Origin: Salidesulfovibrio onnuriiensis
GTDB lineage: Bacteria; Desulfobacterota; Desulfovibrionia; Desulfovibrionales; Desulfovibrionaceae
Direction of reading: 5' to 3'
Assembly (NCBI RefSeq): GCF_008001235.1
Contig: NZ_CP040751.1
Coordinates: forward strand, 727,001-791,000
DNA length: 64,000 nucleotides
Part shown: in pieces, positions 1-7,378 of the stretch
Layout of the letters: each line of letters opens with the position of its first letter
How positions within the stretch are numbered: the first letter of the stretch is position 1
The notes under the pieces: model-generated
The model's database searches: none
Seen by the model: the letters and a program-made list of their open reading frames with translations, nothing else
What the model was told of the DNA's origin: nothing
Position numbers and translations under genes: made by a program

Positions 1-1
1 G

Positions 2-139
2 TTTACGACCGGGCTGCATTTCTGGTGGCTGGCCCTCATTCCGGTCTGGGTGGTTGTCTATATTGCGGCGGCCTATATGCTGCGCATGGACGAGGCCCGG
101 CTGCTGGCGGGCATGATCAAGGCAAGGATCAGGCGGTAG
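2..139 (+). CDS. C-terminal end of a membrane protein (5' end outside window)
   Basis: The frame is open from the window edge to a TAG at 137-139 and gives about 45 residues. It holds one clear hydrophobic segment (from LHFWWLALIPVWVVVYIAAA) and then a basic tail ending KARIRR, as expected for the last transmembrane helix and cytoplasmic tail of an integral membrane protein. The next gene starts 3 bp later, so the two are probably co-transcribed. Too little remains to name a family. Confidence 0.6.
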   Translation, partial: FTTGLHFWWLALIPVWVVVYIAAAYMLRMDEARLLAGMIKARIRR

Positions 140-141
140 GC

Positions 142-897
142 ATGGACGCGAGAGCCTATTTCCCGCGCGGATTGTCCCAGCCCGAGGGAGGGTACCGCTT
201 TTCCCTGGATTCCCTGCTCCTGGCCTGCTTCAGCCATGCGCCGTCCCGAAGCCTGGGCGTGGACCTGGGCACCGGGTGCGGCGTGGTGGCCCTGGGCATG
301 CTCCTGCGCCATGCGATGCGCGGGGTGCGCATGACCGGCGTGGAGCTTTCGCCGGAGTCGGTGGGGGCCGCCAGGGAGAATGCCGACCTTCTGGAGCTTG
401 CGGATGAATTTCTGGTGGTGCAGGCCAATGTGGCCGACCATGCGGACCATGCCGGACAGGTGGATTTCGTGGTGGCCAACCCGCCATACCGCGAACCCGG
501 CTCCGGGCGTACCAGTGCGGGCAGGCACCGCGCCACGGCCCGGTTCGAGGCCGAGGCGCAATTCTCCGACTTCTGCGCCTGCGCGGCAAGGCTGCTCAAG
601 AACAAGGGCCGCTTTTCCTTTGTACATCTGCCCGAACGGCTGGCCGACCTGTTTGCGGACCTGCGCGGCGCAGGCCTGGAGCCCAAGCGGATGCGCATGG
701 TGCACAGCAGGGGGGACGGCCCGGCCCGGATGGTGCTGGTGGAAGCGAGGGCGGGCGGCAATCCCGGCCTGGAGATTGAGCCGCCCCTGGTCTTGTATCA
801 CGGCCAGGGCCAGCAGACCCGCATGACGCCCGAGGCCCTTGCTTTTTGTCCGTATCTGGAATGCAATGCGGGAATGGGGGACGGCAATGGGGAATGA
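142..897 (+). CDS. trmN6: tRNA1(Val) adenine-N6 methyltransferase-like protein (TrmN6/YfiC family)
   Basis: A class I SAM-dependent methyltransferase of about 251 residues. Motif I is VDLGTGCGVVAL, and the N6-adenine methyltransferase motif is NPPYREP, which binds the target base. The opening block (FPRGLSQPEGGYRFSLDSLLL) is typical of TrmN6, which methylates A37 of tRNA1(Val). The frame is open further upstream, but the ATG at 142 puts this block at the start and follows the preceding stop by 3 bp. It overlaps the next gene by 11 bp, so translation is probably coupled. Family membership is firm; the exact RNA substrate is inferred. Confidence 0.8.
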   Translation: MDARAYFPRGLSQPEGGYRFSLDSLLLACFSHAPSRSLGVDLGTGCGVVALGMLLRHAMRGVRMTGVELSPESVGAARENADLLELADEFLVVQANVADHADHAGQVDFVVANPPYREPGSGRTSAGRHRATARFEAEAQFSDFCACAARLLKNKGRFSFVHLPERLADLFADLRGAGLEPKRMRMVHSRGDGPARMVLVEARAGGNPGLEIEPPLVLYHGQGQQTRMTPEALAFCPYLECNAGMGDGNGE

Positions 898-1801
898 GAC
901 AGGCAAGCTCGCCCGGCAGCTTTTTGATTCGGGCTGGTACTGCGCGGAAAGCGCCCTGCGGGCCCTGGCTGAGGCCGGGGGCAGGCACCGCGAGGATCTC
1001 CAGTCCCTGGCTTCTGGCCTGTGCAGCGGCATGGCGCGCACCAGCGGGCTGTGCGGGGCCGTCAACGGTTCCATCATGGGCATCGGCCTGTATGCGGGCC
1101 GCACCCAGCCTTCACCCGCGCAGGAGATGGATGTTCCCTATGCCCTGACCCAGGAATTTCTGGAGCGCTTTCTGGAGCGCTGGGGGAGCACCAACTGCCG
1201 CGAGCTCACGGGCTGCGACTTCGCCACCCCGGAAGGGCAGCGCAGGTTCAGGGAAGAGGGGCTTGGCAAACGGTGCCGGGACATCACGGATTTCGCGGTT
1301 TCCCTGGCCGCCGAACTCCTGCGCAGGGAAGAATTTGATCTGGAGGATCTCTCCCGCCGGGAACATATCAAGCGCCACATCGCGCCCTGCGGGCTCAACT
1401 GCGGCAAGTGCCTGGCCTTCGAGGGCGGGGATATCCAGCGGCTGAGCCGGGAGCTGACCGATCGTCTGGGGCCGAATTTTCAGGCCTACGCCGACCGGCT
1501 TTCGGCCATGAATCCGGCGCTGGGCAACTACCGTTCTTTCCGGGACCTGCTGGAGTATCTGGGCTCGGGCGAGTGCGGCGGCTGCCGGGGACAGGGGTGC
1601 CTGTTCCAGGCCTGCAAGGTGCCGGCCTGCGCCGGGGAACACGGGGTGGATTTTTGTTTCGAATGTAAACATTTTCCTTGCGAGCGCCACGGCATGCCTC
1701 CGGGTCTGGCCGAACGGTGGCGGCAAAACAACGAAAGCATGCGCGACACGGGGCTGGAGGCCTTTTACGAATTGAGCCGACAGTCGCCGAGGTATCCCTA
1801 A
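887..1801 (+). CDS. C_GCAxxG_C_C redox-active domain fused to a DUF3795 cysteine-rich domain
   Basis: About 304 residues in two parts. Residues 1-130 carry the C_GCAxxG_C_C pattern (GLCSGMARTSGLCGAVNGS, then NCRELTGCDF), a putative redox-active module common in anaerobes and sulfate reducers. Residues 160-300 match the DUF3795 pattern: PCGLNCGKC, then CGGC, CLFQAC and CFECKHFPCERH, suggesting metal or Fe-S binding. The ATG at 887 was chosen because it follows a GGGGGA ribosome site and starts at the conserved region. It overlaps trmN6. Function unknown; a thiol or Fe-S redox role is inferred from the cysteines. Confidence 0.75.
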   Translation: MGNETGKLARQLFDSGWYCAESALRALAEAGGRHREDLQSLASGLCSGMARTSGLCGAVNGSIMGIGLYAGRTQPSPAQEMDVPYALTQEFLERFLERWGSTNCRELTGCDFATPEGQRRFREEGLGKRCRDITDFAVSLAAELLRREEFDLEDLSRREHIKRHIAPCGLNCGKCLAFEGGDIQRLSRELTDRLGPNFQAYADRLSAMNPALGNYRSFRDLLEYLGSGECGGCRGQGCLFQACKVPACAGEHGVDFCFECKHFPCERHGMPPGLAERWRQNNESMRDTGLEAFYELSRQSPRYP

Positions 1802-1830
1802 CAGCCCAACAGGACTGCCACAATCCGAAT

Positions 1831-3060
1831 ATGATTACGAAAATCGTCCTGGAAAATTTCATGGCCCATGAGCACACCGAGGTTGCGCTCGGGCCTGGCG
1901 TCACCGCCCTGACCGGGCCCAACAACACGGGCAAATCCGCCATTGTGGAGGCCTTGCGGTGCGTCGCCACCAACCCAACGCCGCGTCATTTCATCCGTCA
2001 CGGGGCCAAGGAGGCCCGGGTGGCGGTTGAGCTGGAGGACGGCGCCAGGGTGGTCTGGGTGCGCAAGAAGCGCAGCGCGGGCTATGAACTGCATCTGCCG
2101 GGCGAGGAAGAGCCCCGGGAATACTGGAAACTGGGGCGCGGCCTCGTGCCCGAGGAGGTCCGCCAGGTGCTCCGCCTGGATCCCGTGGACCTGGACGGGG
2201 GCGAGCGCATCGACGTGCACATCGGCAACCAGCGGGAGCCCGTCTTTCTGCTCAACCTGCCGGACCGGGCCGTGGCCGACTTCCTGGCCTCGTCCACGGA
2301 AGGGGCGCACCTGCTTTCCATGCAGGGGGCGCTGAAGCGCCGTGTCATGGACGCTCGCAAGGAAGCGGCAGGACGCGAGGCCCGTTTGCGCGGCATTGCC
2401 GGGGAGCTGGATTCCCTGGCCCCGTTGCCGGAGCTGACGCTCAAGGCCGAGGCCGCCCGCGAGCTGGAAGAGCGCATGCTCCGGCTGCAGGCTGAAATAC
2501 CGGCCCTGGAAAATCTCATTTCGCAGCGCGCGGCCCTGGAACAGCGCATGTACTGGCTTAGGCGCGGGGCCAAGGCCATGGAGGGAGTGATCCCGCCGCC
2601 GGAACTGCAGGATGTGCGGCAGCTCGGGAGTATCCTGGATCAACAGGCCATGCTTGCCGGGCAACAGGCGCAGGCGCAGGGCGTGGCCGGGACCTTGCAG
2701 GGGCTTGCGGAGCCGCCCCGGGCCGAGCCGCTTCAGCCGTTGGCTGAGCTCCTCCGGGAGTTGCAGTCGGTTGCGGAGGCGCTGAACCGGGCCGGGGAGC
2801 GTGGCACGGTCCTGGAGCCCGTGGCCGCACCGCCCGAACTTTTCGACGATGCGCCCCTGCGTTCGGCAGCCGCCGCCATGGACGACATGCTGCGGCGCAG
2901 GGAACAGGCGCAACAGGGCTTGCAATCCCTGGAGCGGGAAATGGACGAATTCGAGGCCGCGCTCAAGGAGCGCCTGGAGCGCCTGGGGTGCTGCCCCACC
3001 TGTGGCGGCGTGCTGGATGCCGAGGCCTTCCTGGCCAAGGGAGGCTCCCATGACGCTTGA
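1831..3060 (+). CDS. Rad50/SbcC-like ATPase, N-terminal half with zinc-hook motif
   Basis: About 409 residues. The N-terminus (KIVLENFMAHEHTEVALGPG) and Walker A GPNNTGKS (residues 29-36) are those of the N-lobe of a Rad50/SbcC/RecF-type ATPase. A long charged, leucine-rich, coiled-coil-prone stretch follows (about 170-380). The protein ends soon after CPTCGG (388-393), which resembles the Rad50 zinc hook CPxCG. No Walker B, signature or H-loop is present; these are encoded two genes downstream at 4319-4975. The ATG at 1831 begins the conserved region; the longer upstream frame is a shadow of the previous gene. It overlaps the Mre11-like gene. DNA-end processing or tethering is inferred from the family. 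Confidence 0.8.
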   Translation: MITKIVLENFMAHEHTEVALGPGVTALTGPNNTGKSAIVEALRCVATNPTPRHFIRHGAKEARVAVELEDGARVVWVRKKRSAGYELHLPGEEEPREYWKLGRGLVPEEVRQVLRLDPVDLDGGERIDVHIGNQREPVFLLNLPDRAVADFLASSTEGAHLLSMQGALKRRVMDARKEAAGREARLRGIAGELDSLAPLPELTLKAEAARELEERMLRLQAEIPALENLISQRAALEQRMYWLRRGAKAMEGVIPPPELQDVRQLGSILDQQAMLAGQQAQAQGVAGTLQGLAEPPRAEPLQPLAELLRELQSVAEALNRAGERGTVLEPVAAPPELFDDAPLRSAAAAMDDMLRRREQAQQGLQSLEREMDEFEAALKERLERLGCCPTCGGVLDAEAFLAKGGSHDA

Positions 3061-4012
3061 CCGCGTGCCCGGCAAGGGCCTGCTGTTCATGGGCGACGCC
3101 CACCTGGCGGACAACCCGCCGGGCCAGCGGCTGGGGGATTACCCGGAACAGATTATGGCCAAGCTCAAGGCCGGCCTGGACCGGGCCGTGGAACTGGAGC
3201 TGGTGCCCGTGCTGCTGGGCGACCTGTTCCATTGGCCCCGCGACAACTCCAACAAGATGCTTGTGGACCTGATCCGTCTGTTCGGCTCATATGCCGGGCC
3301 GTACAAGCCGTGGGTGCTGGTGGGCAACCACGACAAATATCTTTCCCGGTTCACGGACGACGTGTCCCTTGCCGTGTTGGGCATCACCGGCGTGGTGCGG
3401 CTCATGCAGGAAAAGGGGCCGCAGTTCGTGCTGGAGGCCCCCGAGGGGGACGTGCTGCTGGGGGCCAGCCCGGACGGGACGCCCCTGCCCAAGGAGTACG
3501 AGCGGCGGGAGGGCGATCCGGACACCGTGATCTGGGTGACCCACCATAACATCCGCTTTCCCGAGTTCAAGGACCGGGCCTACGGCATCAAGGAGCTGCC
3601 CGGCATCGACTGGCTCGTCAACGGGCATATCCACCGGCCCCAGGAGACCGTGCGCGAGGGCCGGACCATCTGGGCCAACCCGGGCAACATCACCCGGCTG
3701 ACCTTTACCCGCCGTTCCAGGGAGCGCGTGCCCGCTGCGCACATCTGGCGGCACGGCTGCACGGAGCTGGAACCTTTCGTGCTGCCCTTCGAGCCCTTTG
3801 AGGCCGTGTTTCCGGACCAGGAGTTTCCGCCCGAGGAACATGAAAACGAGGGCGGCTCCCGGTTTGTCCAGGGGCTGGAACGGCTGGCATGGCGCAGGAC
3901 CCACGAGGGCGTGGGCCTCAAGGAATTTCTGCAAGAGAATCTCGATGAAGGCACGCCCGAGGGCAGACTCATCTGGGAGCTGTACGAGGAGGTAATCCAC
4001 GATGATCAGTAA
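3050..4012 (+). CDS. Mre11/SbcD-like metallophosphoesterase
   Basis: About 320 residues with the whole set of calcineurin-like metal ligands: GDAH (D16, H18), GDLFH (57-61, the form typical of Mre11), GNHD (92-95), THHN (164-167) and GHIH (192-195). Mre11/SbcD proteins are Mn-dependent nucleases that work with Rad50/SbcC. The ATG at 3050 lies within the end of the Rad50 N-half gene, and the stop overlaps the next gene, so the four genes form one translationally coupled unit. The C-terminal 90 residues are acidic and could bind the ATPase. Metallophosphoesterase family certain; Mre11 role probable. Confidence 0.85.
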   Translation: MTLDRVPGKGLLFMGDAHLADNPPGQRLGDYPEQIMAKLKAGLDRAVELELVPVLLGDLFHWPRDNSNKMLVDLIRLFGSYAGPYKPWVLVGNHDKYLSRFTDDVSLAVLGITGVVRLMQEKGPQFVLEAPEGDVLLGASPDGTPLPKEYERREGDPDTVIWVTHHNIRFPEFKDRAYGIKELPGIDWLVNGHIHRPQETVREGRTIWANPGNITRLTFTRRSRERVPAAHIWRHGCTELEPFVLPFEPFEAVFPDQEFPPEEHENEGGSRFVQGLERLAWRRTHEGVGLKEFLQENLDEGTPEGRLIWELYEEVIHDDQ

Positions 4013-4319
4013 CGGCGGCAACCGCGACGCGGCCCTGGAGCAGGAACTGCAGGGACTGCGGCGGCAATACGAGGCACTGCGCGACCGCAAGGTGCGCGTG
4101 GAGCAGGATATCGTCAACCTGACGGCCCAGCTTGACGAGCTTAAGGCCCGGGCCGAGGCCGAATACAAGACCTCGGACCCCGAAGAACTCCGCAAGCTGC
4201 TGGAGGAAAAACGTCAGGAAAACGAACGGGTGGTGGCCGAATACCGGCAACACATCAATGAACTGCAACAAGGTCTTCAGGCCGTGGAACAGGCCTTTCG
4301 CAACAACGGGAACAGCTGA
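4002..4319 (+). CDS. Small coiled-coil protein in the split Rad50 operon
   Basis: 105 residues, almost entirely a predicted coiled coil (about 8-95), rich in Glu, Arg, Gln and Leu, with no catalytic motif. It overlaps the Mre11-like gene by 11 bp and shares TGATG with the next gene. Lying between the N- and C-halves of a Rad50-like ATPase, it may supply part of the descending coiled-coil arm or a bridging subunit. That is inference from position; coiled coils cannot be assigned by sequence alone. Confidence 0.7.
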   Translation: MISNGGNRDAALEQELQGLRRQYEALRDRKVRVEQDIVNLTAQLDELKARAEAEYKTSDPEELRKLLEEKRQENERVVAEYRQHINELQQGLQAVEQAFRNNGNS

Positions 4320-4975
4320 TGCAGCCTGAAACGCCGCTTCCCTCCCTGCACGACCTGGAGCGCCGCCTGGACCGGTTGGCCGCGTTCGGGGAAAGCCGGG
4401 CCGACGAGTACGGCCGGGAACGGGAGCAACTCCTGCGCGCCCGGGAATTTCTGGATCTTGCCCCCCACGCAATGGACCGGCTGGAGGAGCTTTCCACGGC
4501 CCTGTTCGGCAAGACCCTGGACGAGATCGAGGCCAACCTGACCCACGCCATCCGCGAGATTCTGGGACAGGACCGGGTGGTGGCCTCGCGCCGCGAGGTC
4601 AAGAACAACCGGCTGCAGGTCCACTTCGAGATCCACAACCAGGGTGACGGGGAGGAGGTGGAGGATATCCTCATGGGCCAGGGCGGCTCGGTCTGCAACA
4701 TCTTTTCCGTGGGCCTGCGGCTCATCGCCCTTTCCCAGCTTTCCGAGGACCGGCACCGGCCCTTCCTGGTCCTGGACGAGCAGGACTGCTGGCTGCGCCC
4801 CACCCTGATTCCCCGGTTCATGAAGCTCATCCGGGAGATAGCCCGCCGTCTGGATCTCCAGGTGCTTGTCATCAGTCATCATCCCCTGGACCTTTTTTCC
4901 TGCGACACGGACCGTATCCTGGCCCTCAGGCCCGACCGCGAAAAGGGCGCGTCCATCGAAATCATTAAAGAATAG
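4319..4975 (+). CDS. Rad50/SbcC-like ATPase, C-terminal half (Walker B, signature, H-loop)
   Basis: 218 residues: a short coiled coil (8-48) and then the C-lobe of an SMC/Rad50 ATPase. The signature region is GQGGSVCNIFSVGLRLIAL (120-138), Walker B is FLVLDEQD with D153/E154, and the H-loop is VISHHP (184-189). It has no Walker A, so it can only make a complete nucleotide site with another chain, and the 1831-3060 product is the obvious partner. The signature reads QGGS where Rad50 has SGG[EQ], so the usual serine is replaced by glutamine. ATG overlaps the previous stop. Confidence 0.8.
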   Translation: MQPETPLPSLHDLERRLDRLAAFGESRADEYGREREQLLRAREFLDLAPHAMDRLEELSTALFGKTLDEIEANLTHAIREILGQDRVVASRREVKNNRLQVHFEIHNQGDGEEVEDILMGQGGSVCNIFSVGLRLIALSQLSEDRHRPFLVLDEQDCWLRPTLIPRFMKLIREIARRLDLQVLVISHHPLDLFSCDTDRILALRPDREKGASIEIIKE

Positions 4976-5108
4976 GGATTTCGCTTGTCGCCGCCCGGAA
5001 TGGAAGGGCGGGAGCAATGGGAAACTCGAGGCCGCAGCGCATAGAACCATGCGTGCGGGTTCGATCCTGTTTTATGAAATGCCGCTGTTGCCTGCTCGTG
5101 GGCTGCCT

Positions 5109-6374
5109 TTATGATGCAAGCGCCTTCTGGGCCCACTGCCGGGCCTGCACATAGAGATTGTCGGCCGTGCGCTGATCCAGGTTCAGCCCCTTGAGGCGCT
5201 TGTCCGTGTCGCTCCAATAGCCGCGTTCATAGCTGTGGGCCAGCTTGAGCAGGGTATGCTCTTCACAGGAGCCCTCCAGCGTGCAGGCGATGAGCTCGTT
5301 GAGGGGCAGGGTTTTCAGGATGTCGCTCATGCGCACGCCGAGCATGGCGTCCAGCAGGGAGAAAAGCCCGACAACGAAAAAGGTGTCCGGGTGGGCCTTT
5401 TTTGAAAAACCGGTCTGCAGGGCCAGGAGTTCCAGGAACTTGGCCCGCTGCACGGACAGGAAGACCAGCTCCCCGGCCTTGGGGCTCGGGTTGATGTCGG
5501 ACATGATGGCCGTGCGCAGCCATTGGGCAATGGCCCTCTGGCCCAGGATGGTCACGGCCCGGTCCAGGGTGTCCACCTTGGAGGCCAGGGAGAACCCGGC
5601 GGAGTTGATGTGCCGGAAGAGCCGGAAGGACAGGGACGGGTCGGACTGCAGGATCTTGGCGATGTGCTTGGGCTCGAAGTCGTCCTTGCCCAGTTCCTGC
5701 AACAGTTGCAGCTTGGTCAGTTCGTTGGAGTTGAGCTTCTTGCCGGGGACGATTTCCGGCCTGCTGAAGAAGAATCCCTGGAAAAGATCAAAGCCGAGTT
5801 TTTTAGAGATTTCAAAGACTTCCTTTGTTTCCACCTTTTCGGCCAGGAGAGAGGCCTTGTACGGGGTGAGCTTTTCCATGACCTTGCTGATCTTTCTCAG
5901 GTCGTTGCCCAGAGCCAGCAGGTCCACCTTGATGATGTCCACATACTCCAGAAAGGGCTCCAGTTCCTCTTCCCCGCCGTAGTCGTCCATGGCGATGGTG
6001 TATCCCGCGTCCCTGAGCCTGCCCAGGGCGTCCAGAACCTCCCTGGTGGGCTTGACGGTTTCCAGCACCTCCACCACGCAGTTCTCGCTGGGCAGGGCAA
6101 AGGCGGTTCCCTCCACCAGGAGTTTCCCCGGAAAATTGATGAGCACCCTGCTTCGCTCCTCGGGCAGTCCCTCCAGGGCCAGGCTGACCCCGTCGGCAAT
6201 GACCGACTGGGTGGCCATGTCGTCGTCTGTCACATCGGCCGTGAGCGCCTCGGCCGAGGCGCGATAGAGCAGTTCGTAACCCCACGGCAGTTCATCGCGG
6301 CTGAAGATGGGCTGCCGGGCCACGAAAACGGACTCGAAGTCCTGTGTTGGATTGTGGGCGAGGGTCTTCACCAT
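5109..6374 (-). CDS. EAL-HDOD signalling protein (YuxH/CdgJ-like)
   Basis: 421 residues. The N-terminal part (about 15-200) is an EAL-like fold with degenerate motifs: YELLYR replaces ExLxR and DDYGG replaces DDFG, so c-di-GMP hydrolysis is unlikely. The C-terminal part (about 205-400) is an HDOD domain (LQSDPSLSFRLFRHINSAGF), an HD relative lacking catalytic metal ligands. Proteins of this layout act as signalling scaffolds, some in motility control. The next two upstream minus-strand genes encode HD-family proteins. The 133 bp between this stop and the plus-strand operon hold only a short CGCCC/GGGCG hairpin near 4989-5012. Confidence 0.85.
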   Translation of the reverse strand: MVKTLAHNPTQDFESVFVARQPIFSRDELPWGYELLYRASAEALTADVTDDDMATQSVIADGVSLALEGLPEERSRVLINFPGKLLVEGTAFALPSENCVVEVLETVKPTREVLDALGRLRDAGYTIAMDDYGGEEELEPFLEYVDIIKVDLLALGNDLRKISKVMEKLTPYKASLLAEKVETKEVFEISKKLGFDLFQGFFFSRPEIVPGKKLNSNELTKLQLLQELGKDDFEPKHIAKILQSDPSLSFRLFRHINSAGFSLASKVDTLDRAVTILGQRAIAQWLRTAIMSDINPSPKAGELVFLSVQRAKFLELLALQTGFSKKAHPDTFFVVGLFSLLDAMLGVRMSDILKTLPLNELIACTLEGSCEEHTLLKLAHSYERGYWSDTDKRLKGLNLDQRTADNLYVQARQWAQKALAS

Positions 6375-6451
6375 TTGAGAATGGTTATTCTTTGGCGATA
6401 CGTCAAGTATAGTGTGTGTCAGCCTCGGATCTGCGGTGATTTTTTTTGCCG

Positions 6452-7378
6452 CTAAAGGTCCACGGTCTTGAGGAATTCGTAGACGATGCCGCCGCGCCGC
6501 AGCTTGGACAGGGAGCAGAGCAGCTCGCCTCGGCAGGACCCCAGCACCGAGTCCAGGTATTGGATGTTCTGATCGATGGATTCCGCATAGAGATCCCGGT
6601 CCACGTCCCAGCGGAGCTTGAAATGGGGCCGCATGAGCGGTGCGATGTTCCCCAGGCCCTCCCGAAGGCGTTTTTGGGCCACGTTGGTGTAAAAGTCCTG
6701 GGTTTTTTCGAGCAACTCCAGGGCCGTATCAAACCCGGGCAGCCGGGCCTCCTGAAATTCCAGGTAGAGCATGAGCAGCTTTTCCAGGTAGAGCCGGTCC
6801 GCCATCTGGGCCACTATGTCGGCCGTGCCCGTGACGCGTCCCATGAAGCGCATTTCATTGTCCGGGAAATCGATGTCGGCCGGGGATTCGGCCAGCATGG
6901 TGCACTGGATGCACTTGGCGCAGAGGTCCACGTCCTCGGGCGGCAGGGGGCCCCGGGCAAAGTAGTCGCGCATGAACTGGATGCTGCGTTCCTCGTGGCC
7001 CACGGTGTGTTTTGCGCCGGTCCCCTTGGTGTCGTCCGAGGTCTGGATGAGCCCCACGTCGTGAAACAGGGGGGCCAGCAGCCCGATGTTCAGGGCCCGG
7101 GGGCTGAAGGAACGGCCTTCGGCCATGGCCCCGAAGATGAGCCGAACCGCAGCCAGCACCACCGAGCAGGTGTGCTCCATGTCGTGGTACTTGGTGTTGC
7201 TGGCCCGGTAGCCCGGGAAATCGCCCCGGAACAGCCTCTCCACGTCGGCAAAGGCCTTGAGAAAAAGGGAAAAGTCGAATCCGGGCCTGAACCGGGTGAC
7301 GAGGATCTTGATTTCCTCGAACACGGCCCCGGGGTCGGCGGGATTTACCAGGTCATAGAGCTTCGAGCATTCAGTCAT
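6452..7378 (-). CDS. HD-domain phosphohydrolase-like protein
   Basis: 308 residues. YHDMEHT and PLFHDVG give the H...HD metal-ligand pattern, followed by GHEERS (H) and a later Asp within GTADIV, as in metal-dependent HD phosphohydrolases. It lacks the HHExxDGxGYP motif, so it is not HD-GYP. It starts 8 bp inside the 3' end of the GAF/HD-GYP gene (ATG at 7378, AGGAA upstream), so the two are coupled. Substrate unknown; a cyclic or modified nucleotide is plausible from the context. Confidence 0.75.
   Translation of the reverse strand: MTECSKLYDLVNPADPGAVFEEIKILVTRFRPGFDFSLFLKAFADVERLFRGDFPGYRASNTKYHDMEHTCSVVLAAVRLIFGAMAEGRSFSPRALNIGLLAPLFHDVGLIQTSDDTKGTGAKHTVGHEERSIQFMRDYFARGPLPPEDVDLCAKCIQCTMLAESPADIDFPDNEMRFMGRVTGTADIVAQMADRLYLEKLLMLYLEFQEARLPGFDTALELLEKTQDFYTNVAQKRLREGLGNIAPLMRPHFKLRWDVDRDLYAESIDQNIQYLDSVLGSCRGELLCSLSKLRRGGIVYEFLKTVDL

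Noticed and set aside
5040-5080. GGGTTCGATCC resembling a tRNA T-loop
   Set aside because: No D-arm, anticodon arm or acceptor stem can be built around it and no CCA end is present.
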